Counted from the stretch's first letter, positions 21,449 through 31,061 are shown. The stretch is 49,730 nt of DNA from Liquorilactobacillus aquaticus DSM 21051 (GCF_001436755.1 NZ_AYZD01000011.1:296871-346600); one strand, 5' to 3'. The notes: a model not told the origin generated them from the letters alone. Program-made: numbers and translations.

Positions 21449-22837
21449 ATGAGTAATGATGTTTTGACAGATCATTTGCCACCGCAGAATATCGAGGCTG
21501 AGCAAGCAGTTTTAGGTTCGATTTTTTTGCGTTCAGATTCGTTAGTCGAGGCGATGGAATATCTTCAACCGGATGATTTTTATCGGCGCGCACACCAGAT
21601 AATTTTCCAAGCGATGATAGATTTAAATAATCAAGATGAGGTAATTGACGTAGTTACGATGAATGATTATTTGAACGCTAAGAATCAAAGCGAGGATGTC
21701 GGCGGAGTTAGCTATATTGCTGAATTAGCAACAGCTGTTCCGACGGCTGCCAATGTTGCATATTATGCGCGAATTGTTGAAGAGAAGGCGATTATGCGGC
21801 GGCTAATAGCGACTGCTTCGAATATCGTCACTCAGACGTATAATCAAGAAGAAGACGTGCCAACGTTATTGGATGATGCTGAACGGCAGATTATGGATGT
21901 TTCTGAACGTAGGAACCGAAGCGGTTTTAAATCGATTACAGATGTTTTGAATAGTACGATCGAGCAAATTGATAAATTATATCAGAATGATGAAGACATT
22001 ACGGGTCTAGCAACTGGCTATAACGAATTGGACAAAATGACTGCTGGACTTCAACCAGATAATTTGATTATCTTAGCAGCTCGACCAGCCGTGGGGAAAA
22101 CAGCTTTTGCATTGAATATCGCACAAAACGTCGGAACTAAGACCGATCAGACTGTGGCTATCTTCTCGCTTGAAATGAGTGCTGAGTCTTTAGTTAATCG
22201 CATGCTTTGTGCAGAAGGAAGCGTCAATGCTAATCATTTGAGAACCGGGCAGTTGAACGATGAAGAGTGGCAGAATTTGGTCGTAGCCATGGGGTCGCTA
22301 TCACAAGCGGCTATTTACATCGATGATACACCAGGCATTAAGATGGCAGAGATAAGAGCTAAATGTCGTCGATTAGCTAAAGAAAAGGGAAACTTAGGCT
22401 TAATTGTCGTTGATTATCTGCAGTTGATTGAGGGAACGAATAAGGAAAGCAGGCAACAGGAAGTTTCTGAGATTTCACGTCAGCTAAAAAAACTGGCCAA
22501 GGAATTGTCAGTACCTGTAATTGCCCTATCACAGCTTTCCCGTGGGGTTGAACAGCGCCAAGACAAAAGACCGGTCCTGTCTGATATTCGTGAGTCAGGC
22601 TCAATCGAACAAGATGCGGATATTGTTGCTTTTTTGTATCGTGATGACTACTATGATCGGCAAGAAGGCGATGAAAATGATGGCAACAATAACAAAGACG
22701 ATGATACGCAAGATGTTGGTGAAGTGGAAGTAATTATTGAGAAGAATCGTTCAGGTCCACGTGGCACCGTTAAACTTTTGTTTGTGAAATCTTATAATAA
22801 ATTTTCATCGGTTGCATATGTTCCTGATAATGGCTGA
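21449..22837 (+). CDS. dnaB: Replicative DNA helicase DnaB (DnaC in Bacillus naming)
   Basis: A 462-residue hexameric helicase. The N-terminal domain (LPPQNIEAEQAVLGSIFL) binds primase. The RecA-like core has Walker A ARPAVGKTAFALNIA (Lys217), the EMSAESLVNRM motif, Walker B LIVVDYLQLIEG and the arginine-finger region LSDIRESGSIEQDAD. An acidic, asparagine-rich insert (EGDENDGNNNKDDDTQD) lies near the C terminus before VEVIIEKNRSGPRGTV. The ATG at 21449 follows GAGAGGAAAAAAG and is preferred to the GTG five codons earlier. Confidence 0.96.
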   Translation: MSNDVLTDHLPPQNIEAEQAVLGSIFLRSDSLVEAMEYLQPDDFYRRAHQIIFQAMIDLNNQDEVIDVVTMNDYLNAKNQSEDVGGVSYIAELATAVPTAANVAYYARIVEEKAIMRRLIATASNIVTQTYNQEEDVPTLLDDAERQIMDVSERRNRSGFKSITDVLNSTIEQIDKLYQNDEDITGLATGYNELDKMTAGLQPDNLIILAARPAVGKTAFALNIAQNVGTKTDQTVAIFSLEMSAESLVNRMLCAEGSVNANHLRTGQLNDEEWQNLVVAMGSLSQAAIYIDDTPGIKMAEIRAKCRRLAKEKGNLGLIVVDYLQLIEGTNKESRQQEVSEISRQLKKLAKELSVPVIALSQLSRGVEQRQDKRPVLSDIRESGSIEQDADIVAFLYRDDYYDRQEGDENDGNNNKDDDTQDVGEVEVIIEKNRSGPRGTVKLLFVKSYNKFSSVAYVPDNG

Positions 22838-23008
22838 AACAGCATTTTAGTGCATTATTGTTTTTTTACAGAGCAAGGTTGGAGAGAGCATTTTGCCAAG
22901 AGAGGGATTTTTACGTTCTGATGATGGCTTGATAGAACTATCGTGACAACTCATAGTCGGCGGGGAAGAATATCCCCAGAAACACGTCAATATAAAAAAG
23001 TTAAAGAT

Positions 23009-23054
23009 AAGGGACTGCACATTAAACTTTGGTTTTTAGTGCAGTCCTTTTTTG
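23009..23054 (+). terminator. Terminator after dnaB
   Basis: GGGACTGCAC (23011-23020) pairs with GTGCAGTCC (23039-23047), followed by TTTTTTT. The stretch 22838-23008 shows only a short TTG-initiated frame of about 18 codons (22892 onward) with no match I know. Confidence 0.85.
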
Positions 23055-23111
23055 GTATATCAATTTGCATAAAGTTCTTAGACTAATTCATAAAAAACCA
23101 AAGTCAATGTT

Positions 23112-23165
23112 AAAGTTCGTTATTTTTGAATTTTAAAAAAAGCTTTTTAATAAATATTCGTTATT
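23112..23165 (-). promoter_or_regulatory. Two PurBox-like sites upstream of purA
   Basis: The minus strand reads AATAACGAACTTT (23112-23124) and AATAACGAATATT (23153-23165), 12/13 and 11/13 matches to the Gram-positive PurBox AWWWCCGAACWWT. A possible promoter follows (TTGACT at 23183-23188). They suggest PurR control of purA. Confidence 0.5.
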
Positions 23166-23257
23166 TACTTGAAAGATAAACTTTTGACTGATACAATTAT
23201 CGAGGTTAATGATTAAGATTGTGTAGTTTATTTTGTTTAAATCATTTAATGAGGTGA

Positions 23258-24556
<1,299 letters not shown>

Positions 24557-24583
24557 ATATTCTTTTTTAAAATTCTAGTTACA

Positions 24584-24637
24584 AAAAATACCTCCATAGT
24601 TAATTTTTTCCACTTCAACTATGAGGGGTGTTTTTTG
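24584..24637 (+). terminator. Terminator after purA
   Basis: An imperfect stem, ACCTCCATAGTT with AACTATGAGGGGT, is flanked by an A-run and followed by TTTTTTG. Confidence 0.78.
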
Positions 24638-24846
24638 TTTTAAAAAAAATTGTTTTGATAAATTCCTAATTTGACGCTAAGGAGAAGACTTACTTCAAAT
24701 TTTAACAATACATTATCCTCGTTTTTTTTCTTTAACCGTTATAAAATGAGAATGAGCGTTCGATAAAAGATTGATGTCTGGCAAAACTGTCTTGTGGTTC
24801 ATAGAGAGTACGGTGCTGGGAGTTAATTATTATAGGAGTGATGATA

Positions 24847-24969
24847 ATGGTATTTTCTAAGGATACTGAGAAGGCAATCAGGACAGTTATGAAACAAAAA
24901 GCATGTACATATGAGGAAGCAATAGCATTTTTGATTGATGTTGTTCAAAAGCAAAAGTCGATGAATTAA
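24847..24969 (+). CDS. Small hypothetical protein, 40 residues
   Basis: Reads MVFSKDTEKAIRTVMKQKAC then TYEEAIAFLIDVVQKQKSMN. A GGAG site lies 8-10 bases before the ATG. The sequence is predicted mostly helical, with a charged, amphipathic pattern and no membrane segment or signal peptide. I do not recognise a family. It lies alone between purA and a convergent thioesterase. The codon pattern and ribosome site support a real gene, but only moderately. Confidence 0.5.
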   Translation: MVFSKDTEKAIRTVMKQKACTYEEAIAFLIDVVQKQKSMN

Positions 24970-24987
24970 TAACTTGTCGGCATTTGC

Positions 24988-25488
24988 TTATGCTTCCTGC
25001 CAGGGGAGTGCAAGCGAGATTTTCTTTCTAAATTCTTTTTGTTGTTTAAGAAGTTCAACTTGTTTTTGTTTTCGTTCAGAATATTTTGAACAAACAGCCC
25101 GTTCTTCTTCCGATAATGGGGAAATGGAATCGAGCGCGTTTTTTTTATTGAGGGTGACGAAAGTTAAAAAGGCGGTTGCTCCTAAAAAACGGTCACCTGT
25201 TTGAAGATGCTCACCAATTATTTTAGCGAAGATTTCGATAGAACGATTTCCGACTCCGCTGACGTATGTTTCGATGTAGAAGAAGTCTTTCAATTTGAGG
25301 GGAGCAATAAAGTTAAAGTGGTCAAGCGACGCAGTGGCAGTTTCTGTGCGCGCGATATGAGATGCTGAGATTGAAGCAGTGCTATCTAGCAACTCAAGCA
25401 AACGACCACCATAAAAGGTTTCATGTTCATTTAAATCACTGGCTAGAACGCGGTGGCTCGTAATTGCTAAGGTTTGTTGACAGTTCAT
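24988..25488 (-). CDS. Hotdog-fold acyl-CoA thioesterase
   Basis: A 166-residue protein of the YciA/BFIT-like acyl-CoA hydrolase family. The signature is NEHETFYGGRLLELLDSTASISASHIARTET: an Asn followed by a GG turn and the acidic residue on the central hotdog helix. It then has the strand FNFIAPLKLKDFFYIETYVSGVG. These enzymes cleave acyl-CoA thioesters; the chain length is not evident. The ATG at 25488 is chosen since AGGAGG lies upstream and the N-terminal extension is unlike the family. It lies downstream of the NhaC-type transporter gene, beyond a strong terminator. Confidence 0.85.
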   Translation of the reverse strand: MNCQQTLAITSHRVLASDLNEHETFYGGRLLELLDSTASISASHIARTETATASLDHFNFIAPLKLKDFFYIETYVSGVGNRSIEIFAKIIGEHLQTGDRFLGATAFLTFVTLNKKNALDSISPLSEEERAVCSKYSERKQKQVELLKQQKEFRKKISLALPWQEA

Positions 25489-25561
25489 AGTAAGTCTAGA
25501 CCTCCTGAAATTCTTAGTGTGGGTTTTAGTATAATAATAGCACACTGGTAAAAACTGTAAA

Positions 25562-25612
25562 AAATAAAAGGGTTACCGATGTTTCACATGAAACATTGGT
25601 AACCCTTTTATT
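25562..25612. terminator. Bidirectional terminator after first nhaC
   Basis: AATAAAAGGGTTACC and GGTAACCCTTTTATT frame an inner stem around TTTCACATGAAA. A/T runs at both ends allow either direction; it ends the minus-strand nhaC transcript. Confidence 0.85.
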
Positions 25613-25625
25613 AGCAAAAAGAATC

Positions 25626-26999
25626 TTATTTTTTTGTGTATTTTATTCCAATTCCTGTTAGAGCACTTAAAAATGAAAAAAGAGGTGAAAATAAACTGAA
25701 AAAAACAAAAGGAAGGTAGGTAAGGGTAGGAACACCGAATGTTCCGGCAACAAAGCTGCCAGCGACTCCCCAAGGAATAAGGTAGTTAATAACAGTCCCA
25801 CCATCTTCCAAAGCACGGCCTAGGACAACAGGATCAAGCTGTTTTTTCTTATAAACACTTTTAAACGCATTCCCAGGTAAAATAACTGATAAAAATTGCT
25901 CACCGACGAAAATGTTAGTGCCGATACTTGCTAAAAGTGTCGCTGAGATCAAACTGGAAGTTGATACGAGTTTGTGGGCTATTGCATTCATAGCTGTCTC
26001 AATTAAGCCAGTTTCCATCAAAAGACCGCCTAGTGATAAAGTTAAAATAATCAGGGCAACTGTAGGCATCATACTCTCAATTCCACCACGTGAAAGTAGT
26101 AGATCGAGCTGCTTATTACCAGTGTGCGAGACAAAGCCGCTTTCAATTATTGTTCCTAAAGATTTAAAGCTAGTGTGAGGATTTTGAATGAAAATCATTC
26201 CGACTGAAATACAGATATTTAGTAGAATAGTGAAAACAGCAGGTATTTTTTTCCAAGCACAAATAAACATAAATAAAATTGGAATTACTGCCCAAAATGA
26301 AATAGAAAAGTTTTCTTCTAATACGGAGACGACGTTCCTAATCTGTTTCAAGCTGGCACTGTGATTGTTCCAACCTAATATACAAAATAAAATAAGCGAA
26401 CAAATAAAGGCAGGGACGGTCGACCACATCAGATTCTTAATATGCTTGAATAAATCCGCTTCAACGACGGCCGCCGTTAAGTTAGTAGATTCTGATAAAG
26501 GCGACATTTTATCGCCAAATATAGCACCAGAAACGATCGAGCCAACGACCAGTGCGGGGTCCAAACCAAGTGTTGTTCCGATGCCGAAGAAAGCAATTCC
26601 AATAGTCGACATGACAGTAAAAGCACTCCCAACAGCACTTCCAACGACAGCACAAACAACAAAGATGGAAGGTACAAAAAACTTAATGCTGATAATCTTG
26701 AAACCGACGACCATCAGAGTCGGTATGATACCAGCCTTTATCCAGACGGCAATCAGCGAACCTACTAGAATAAAAATGAAAATCGGGACGATACCTGGTT
26801 GAATTCCTGAGATAATTCCCTTATTCAAAAGTGCGAGGGGAAAACGCCGCATCCAAGCATAGAGCATGGTCAGACTGATTGAAAATAGAATTGCAATACT
26901 AGGTGTCACTTTTAAAACGATAACGCTCAAAGAAATACTCAAGATGATCACAGCAAGAACGATGCTGGTTTCGAGTAATGATATTTTTTTTGCGTGCAT
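25626..26999 (-). CDS. NhaC-family transporter, T-box controlled (probable tyrosine uptake)
   Basis: A 457-residue inner-membrane protein with about 11-12 hydrophobic segments. NhaC-family features include GIQPGIVPIFIFILVGSLIAVWI, the central GAIFGDKMSPLSESTNLTAA, and LEDGGTVINYLIPWGVAG near the end. NhaC proteins are annotated as Na+/H+ antiporters, but members behind tyrosine T-boxes have been proposed to be amino acid transporters. Here the T-box leader upstream has specifier UAC (Tyr), so tyrosine uptake is the better guess. It is transcribed divergently from a paralogue at 27801-29228. RBS AGGAGG precedes the ATG. Confidence 0.88.
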   Translation of the reverse strand: MHAKKISLLETSIVLAVIILSISLSVIVLKVTPSIAILFSISLTMLYAWMRRFPLALLNKGIISGIQPGIVPIFIFILVGSLIAVWIKAGIIPTLMVVGFKIISIKFFVPSIFVVCAVVGSAVGSAFTVMSTIGIAFFGIGTTLGLDPALVVGSIVSGAIFGDKMSPLSESTNLTAAVVEADLFKHIKNLMWSTVPAFICSLILFCILGWNNHSASLKQIRNVVSVLEENFSISFWAVIPILFMFICAWKKIPAVFTILLNICISVGMIFIQNPHTSFKSLGTIIESGFVSHTGNKQLDLLLSRGGIESMMPTVALIILTLSLGGLLMETGLIETAMNAIAHKLVSTSSLISATLLASIGTNIFVGEQFLSVILPGNAFKSVYKKKQLDPVVLGRALEDGGTVINYLIPWGVAGSFVAGTFGVPTLTYLPFVFFSLFSPLFSFLSALTGIGIKYTKK

Positions 27000-27057
27000 T
27001 GATTTGTCCTCCTAAATTATGAATTTAAACTTTATGATTTCAAAAATATTTTTTTAT

Positions 27058-27285
27058 CAAAAAATCGCCCTTAGCTAATGCTAAGGACGATTTCACTCGT
27101 GGTACCACCTTAATTTTAAAACGATAGACGTTTTTCTTTAAAAAAATATTTAAATGTAAATAAACTGATTCAACGTAATTCGAAATTTAAACTTGATCGG
27201 TTCGCAGCAACCACCGACTTTCTGGACGCTCAGTTCAAATTCTACTGAATTGAATTTAGATAATGTGCAACACATCGAAGTACGA
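27058..27285 (-). ncRNA. T-box riboswitch, tyrosine specifier, for minus-strand nhaC
   Basis: The minus strand holds all T-box parts. Stem I has the AGTA of the specifier loop and the distal AAGTCGGTGGTTGCTGCG element. On its 3' side CGAAT-TAC-G places a UAC codon (27175-27177) directly after the GAA of the loop, above a six-pair stem ATTCAA/TTGAAT. The antiterminator motif is AAGGTGGTACCACGAG (27096-27111), and the competing terminator is AAATCGTCCTTAGC with GCTAAGGGCGATTT and a T-run (27058-27093). UGGU fits a tRNA with A73, as in tRNA-Tyr. Uncharged tRNA-Tyr should favour read-through. Confidence 0.9.
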
Positions 27286-27290
27286 GCTTG

Positions 27291-27319
27291 ATGATATACT
27301 ATGGCACATGACTTGTCAA
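27291..27319 (-). promoter_or_regulatory. Promoter of the minus-strand T-box/nhaC
   Basis: On the minus strand TTGACA (27314-27319), a 17-base spacer and TATCAT (27291-27296), just ahead of the T-box. Confidence 0.78.
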
Positions 27320-27404
27320 ACATTCGATTTTGAATTGAATAAAATTTTTATATCATCTCAAGAGATACCCCATGAATTTATCAGCAGTATAATGAAAAGG
27401 TGGG

Positions 27405-27433
27405 TTGACATTAAAGGTATGGCATGTTAATCT
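27405..27433 (+). promoter_or_regulatory. Promoter of the plus-strand T-box/nhaC
   Basis: TTGACA (27405-27410), a 17-base spacer and TAATCT (27428-27433), just ahead of the second T-box. Confidence 0.75.
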
Positions 27434-27439
27434 TTGCAT

Positions 27440-27684
27440 ATTCTAATAAATGAACGTTGAATGCCATAATAAGTAGTCTCTCTATCTGGGTGTCAGGAAG
27501 TCGGTGGTTGCTGCGAACCGATCAGGGTAGTTTGATCAAATACATTGGCAGAGTTTCTCTGAACGGTTAATAACTAGACTCCGTTATCGTCTAGTGAGTG
27601 GAAGATATGTAACAGTTTATCTTCAAACTGGGTGGTAACACGGAAATTCGTCCCTATTGCAATAATTGCAATAGGGACTTTTTT
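27440..27684 (+). ncRNA. T-box riboswitch, probable tyrosine specifier, for plus-strand nhaC
   Basis: Stem I carries AGTA (27470-27473) and the distal element, of which 27 bases (27498-27524) are identical to those of the opposing T-box. The 3' side reads CAA-A-TAC-A (TAC at 27541-27543) above a TGCCA/TGGCA stem, so Tyr is the likely specifier, less surely than in the first. The antiterminator is GGGTGGTAACACGG (27630-27643), and the terminator is a 14-bp stem (27650-27663 with 27665-27678) and T-run. Confidence 0.87.
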
Positions 27685-27706
27685 ATTTTAAAAAAGGATG
27701 ATGATA

Positions 27707-27754
27707 ATGATGGAGACTTTTGGTGGGATGGCAGGTTATCAATATTACCGTTAA
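27707..27754 (+). CDS. Possible tyrosine-rich leader peptide
   Basis: A 15-codon frame between the T-box terminator and nhaC. AAAGG lies 9 bases ahead of ATG 27707; it reads MMETFGGMAGYQYYR and stops. Three of the last five residues are Tyr (TAT CAA TAT TAC CGT TAA). This could be a translated leader that senses Tyr-tRNA supply, or chance. No alternative hairpin is obvious after it. Confidence 0.3.
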   Translation: MMETFGGMAGYQYYR

Positions 27755-27800
27755 ATAACAAAAATGAGCGCTAAATTTTAATAAATGGGGAGTGTAACGA

Positions 27801-29228
27801 ATGAATGAAATTAAAAAAATAAGTGTGGGCGAAGCAAGCGGTATTTTGATTTTAGTGTTGCTGATAATGGGCGGAGGAGTGATTGGCTTTGGGCTTTCAC
27901 CACAAGTCCCAGTTATGTTAGCGATGGGGACGATTATTTTATGGGCAAAGCTAAGAAAGTTCAGTTGGGCGAGTGTTAATCTAGGCATTAAGGATGGAAT
28001 TGAAAAAGGAATCATACCTATCTTTATTTTTATATTGATCGGTGCCATGATCAGCACATGGATCGCTGCGGGGACGATACCGTCATTGATGGTTCTAGGA
28101 TTTAAAATAATAAATGTCCGCTGGTTCCTTCCTTCGGTATTTGTAGTGTGTACACTTGTGGGAGCAGCAGTTGGAAGTGCGTTTACAGTAGCTTCAACAG
28201 TGGGGATCGCCTTCATGGGCATGGGAGTAACAATGGGCTTAAATCCAGCTATGATAGCAGGTGCTATTATTTCAGGAGCAATTTTTGGAGACAAACTTTC
28301 TCCTCTTTCAGAAACTAACAATCTAGCATCAGCGGTGGTAGATACGGAGTTGTTTGAGCACATCAAAAACCTTTTATGGTCAACGCTCCCAGCGGGAATA
28401 TTAACTGCTGTTCTTTTCATGTTTATGGGGCATGATGATTCTAATATGAGTTTAGGGAGAATTAATCGAACAGTTGCTATTTTAAATGCAAATTTTAATG
28501 TCTCATTTTGGGCAATAATTCCAATTATTTTAGTTTTTGTATGTGCTGGGTTAAAGATGCCAGCTGTTCCAACAATGCTCTTGAATGTATTTGTCACTAG
28601 TGTCATGATTTTTATTCAGGATCCGCAAGTCCCATTGAAGCAGTTAGCGGAAATCATCACAAATGGTTTTGTTGCTAAGACAGGGAACGCAACAGTCAAC
28701 ACACTATTGTCTCGTGGAGGAATCGTTAGCATGATGCCAACTGTTGCCTTGATTGTTTTGACCTTGTCTTTAGGGGGGCTTCTTGTAAAATTTGGTTTAA
28801 TAAAAACAGTAATGGATCCATTGGCAAAACATCTTAATAGTGCTGGCAAGTTAATAACCGCTGGAATTTTCGTATGTATTGGTGTTAATGTTTTTGTGGG
28901 CGAACAATTTTTATCGATCATCCTGCCTGGCCGGGCATTTAAACAAGCATTTAATGCGGGCGGTTTAGCCAATAATGCTTTGGGTCGTGTCCTTGAAGAT
29001 GGAGGTACAGTTATTAACTACTTGGTTCCTTGGGGAGTTGGGGGCGTTTTTCTAGCTAATACATTAAGTGTTCCGACAGTGCAGTACTTACCATTTGTCT
29101 TTTTCAGTCTCCTATGCCCACTTTTCTCGCTTCTAAGCGGCTTTACAGGAGTTGGGTTGAAACGAATCATTGATACAAAGACCACATTGGTTGGCCCAAA
29201 CAGAATAAAAGAAGGGCAGGCTAACTAA
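27801..29228 (+). CDS. NhaC-family transporter, T-box controlled (probable tyrosine uptake)
   Basis: A 475-residue polytopic membrane protein, clear paralogue of the divergent gene at 25626-26999. Shared blocks are KGIIPIFIFILIGAMISTWIAAGTIP, FGDKLSPLSETNNLAS, SRGGIVSMMPTVALIVLTLS and VLEDGGTVINYLVPWGVGG. About 11-12 hydrophobic segments are visible. The family is called Na+/H+ antiporter, but the T-box leader with a probable UAC specifier suggests amino acid, probably tyrosine, transport. The ATG at 27801 follows GGGGAG. The gene has its own promoter, T-box and a terminator-like hairpin after it. Confidence 0.88.
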   Translation: MNEIKKISVGEASGILILVLLIMGGGVIGFGLSPQVPVMLAMGTIILWAKLRKFSWASVNLGIKDGIEKGIIPIFIFILIGAMISTWIAAGTIPSLMVLGFKIINVRWFLPSVFVVCTLVGAAVGSAFTVASTVGIAFMGMGVTMGLNPAMIAGAIISGAIFGDKLSPLSETNNLASAVVDTELFEHIKNLLWSTLPAGILTAVLFMFMGHDDSNMSLGRINRTVAILNANFNVSFWAIIPIILVFVCAGLKMPAVPTMLLNVFVTSVMIFIQDPQVPLKQLAEIITNGFVAKTGNATVNTLLSRGGIVSMMPTVALIVLTLSLGGLLVKFGLIKTVMDPLAKHLNSAGKLITAGIFVCIGVNVFVGEQFLSIILPGRAFKQAFNAGGLANNALGRVLEDGGTVINYLVPWGVGGVFLANTLSVPTVQYLPFVFFSLLCPLFSLLSGFTGVGLKRIIDTKTTLVGPNRIKEGQAN

Positions 29229-29326
29229 CTTTTCTTAAATAGAATTTTTTTGTACTGGAGCTACACCATATAATATGGTAAATATTGAGAAATTTATTTC
29301 AAATAAGTATGAGATATGATATTTTA

Positions 29327-29372
29327 AACAGCGATCGTCATCAAATTAACTTTCTGATGAAGATCGCTGTTT
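29327..29372. terminator. Hairpin after the plus-strand nhaC
   Basis: AAACAGCGATCGTCATCA pairs with TGATGAAGATCGCTGTTT, with one bulge. The T-run is short. The stretch 29229-29709 otherwise holds only tRNA-Asn and its terminator. Confidence 0.6.
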
Positions 29373-29462
29373 AGGTCTGTTCTCTGCTAGCTATATTTTT
29401 CTGCGGAAAGTAGTAATGTTATTGAATAAAATTGAAGATTTGCGGGTCAAGATTAGAGTATG

Positions 29463-29494
29463 AAAAAAAGAAACTTGCATAATTACAAGTTTCT
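29463..29494 (-). terminator. Terminator of tRNA-Asn
   Basis: On the minus strand AGAAACTTG and CAAGTTTCT form a 9-bp stem followed by seven T, shortly after the tRNA. Confidence 0.8.
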
Positions 29495-29517
29495 CTTTTG
29501 TATCGATATGTTATAAA

Positions 29518-29589
29518 CTGCTCAGGTAGGATTCGAACCTACGACCTCTTGATTAACAGTCAATTATTCTACCACTGAACTACTGAGCA
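29518..29589 (-). tRNA. tRNA-Asn (GUU)
   Basis: A 72-nt cloverleaf on the minus strand: acceptor TGCTCAG/CTGAGCA with discriminator G, D arm AGTTCAGTGGTAGAAT, anticodon loop CTGTTAA (anticodon GTT) and T arm GTAGGTTCGAATCCTAC. CCA is not encoded. G73 is normal for tRNA-Asn. Confidence 0.94.
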
Positions 29590-29709
29590 ATGATGATTAA
29601 TAGCACATATATATTTATACCATATCAATTATGCTTTGTAAACATCTTTTTTTAACTAGTAAGCAATAGTATTCAGTGGCTAATTGAGTGTATATTCAGC
29701 GGAGAAAAG

Positions 29710-30549
29710 TTAGTCGAACTCCTCGTATTCGTTAGGATCTTGATTATCGATTCGTCCATCACTTTGAGTTAGTTCATTGATTGCAGCAATTTCTGCAGCA
29801 GTCAGTTTAAAATCAAAGATGTCTAAATTAGCACGCTGATGAAGTAAGTTGCTTGATTTAGGAATGGGGACAACATCTCGGTCAATATGCCAGCGCAAAA
29901 TTATTTGTCCAACGTTTTTATTGTACTTATCAGCAAGCTTTTTGATTATTGGCTCTTGCAAAGCTTTGCTTCCGCGTCCGAGAGGGCTCCATGCTTCGGT
30001 CACTATTCCACGCTCTTTATTTGCTTTCAGCATTCGTTCCTGATTCCAGAATGGGTGGACTTCAATTTGATTGACTGCAGGAGCAATACCGGTTTTATCG
30101 ATAAGACGATCAAGATGTTCTGGTTCAAAGTTTGAAACACCGATCGAACGAATCAGTCCCAGCTTGCTTGCTGTGATAAGAGCTTTCCACGCTTCAACAT
30201 AAAGCTTTCTCTTGGGCAACGGCCAGTGTATCAGATACAAGTCAAAATATGATAATCCCATTCGACATAGTGACTCCTGAATACTCATCAGTGCGTCATC
30301 ATAATGATGGTATTTACCAGGAAGTTTTGACGTAACAGTAAATTCTGAACGTGGAATACCAGAACGACGGATAGCTTCACCGACAATGCCCTCGCTATCA
30401 TAGTTAGTTGAGGTGTCAAGTAAGCGATAACCATCCTGAATGGCGGAGAGAACCTGATCGATTCCCTGACCACCACGTATTTGATAGGTTCCAAGCCCGA
30501 TTGAAGGAATACGATGACCATCGTTAAGCGTTATTTTAGAATTGTTCAT
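29710..30549 (-). CDS. Aldo/keto reductase
   Basis: A 279-residue NADPH-dependent aldo/keto reductase. Tetrad residues are Asp45 and Tyr50 (GYRLLDTSTNYDSE), Lys75 (TVTSKL) and His108 (DLYLIHWP). Other marks are LGLIRSIGVSNF, APAVNQIEVHPFWNQ, VTEAWSPLGRG and VVPIPKSSNLLHQRANL. The substrate is not evident. The protein is acidic at the end (DNQDPNEYEEFD). RBS AGGAGG lies 10 bases before the ATG. It is transcribed alone. It is the second aldo/keto reductase in the window, and the two differ enough to serve different substrates. Confidence 0.92.
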   Translation of the reverse strand: MNNSKITLNDGHRIPSIGLGTYQIRGGQGIDQVLSAIQDGYRLLDTSTNYDSEGIVGEAIRRSGIPRSEFTVTSKLPGKYHHYDDALMSIQESLCRMGLSYFDLYLIHWPLPKRKLYVEAWKALITASKLGLIRSIGVSNFEPEHLDRLIDKTGIAPAVNQIEVHPFWNQERMLKANKERGIVTEAWSPLGRGSKALQEPIIKKLADKYNKNVGQIILRWHIDRDVVPIPKSSNLLHQRANLDIFDFKLTAAEIAAINELTQSDGRIDNQDPNEYEEFD

Positions 30550-30784
30550 GTGATGTGGCCTCCTTATTGATAAACATTAATTAAACAGAATTCATTTCAA
30601 GCGTGTAACTCCACAGTAATACTTTGGAAGAGTTTTGTGAAATATACTGCTTTTACTAACTCAAATTGTTTTAAAAGTGCTGTGAAAATTAATGTTAGCA
30701 GGCGTGAAATTATTAAAAAAGCGGATGAAATAGTGCAGCAGCATATGGTATCATTAAAACAGAGCTCTGGAAGGGGGTGAGCTT

Positions 30785-30925
30785 GTGGATAAAAAAGAAA
30801 AGGGTCTTATTTTTACTAGAATTGATGATATTGAATCAGTATTACGAGAAGGCCGCAACGTTTTAAGCACTTCAGAAGTTATCAACGTACTGCGTTCTCT
30901 TAAGAATGATATCAATACGATCTAA
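30785..30925 (+). CDS. Small hypothetical protein, 46 residues
   Basis: A GTG-initiated frame preceded by AAGGGGGTGA: MDKKEKGLIFTRIDDIESVL then REGRNVLSTSEVINVLRSLK and NDINTI. It looks like a soluble, charged, mostly helical small protein with no membrane segment. I do not recognise a family. It lies alone between the aldo/keto reductase and a structured intergenic region. The ribosome site and composition support coding, with moderate certainty. Confidence 0.5.
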   Translation: MDKKEKGLIFTRIDDIESVLREGRNVLSTSEVINVLRSLKNDINTI

Positions 30926-30932
30926 GCGCAAA

Positions 30933-31025
30933 GTAACTTATTTTTAGTTAGATAAGCAAGTAAATTAATATTCGTATGTATGCAAGACAAATGGGCATTA
31001 ATTTATTTACTTAGATAGGTGTTAC
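30933..31025. repeat. Long imperfect inverted repeat, possible structured RNA or small mobile remnant
   Basis: Outer GTAAC (30933-30937) and GTTAC (31021-31025) enclose AAGTAAATTAAT (about 30958-30969) and ATTAATTTATTTACTT (about 30997-31012). Together they form an interrupted stem around a 27-base loop. There are no flanking duplications that I can be sure of. Confidence 0.35.
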
Positions 31026-31061
31026 GGGCTGACAATAGCGGCAAGAAACCTCATAAAAAAA

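Noticed and set aside
27683-28606. Long minus-strand open frame of 307 residues opposite nhaC
   Set aside because: It is antisense to the clearly coding NhaC-family gene and its T-box; its composition is that of a reversed membrane protein.
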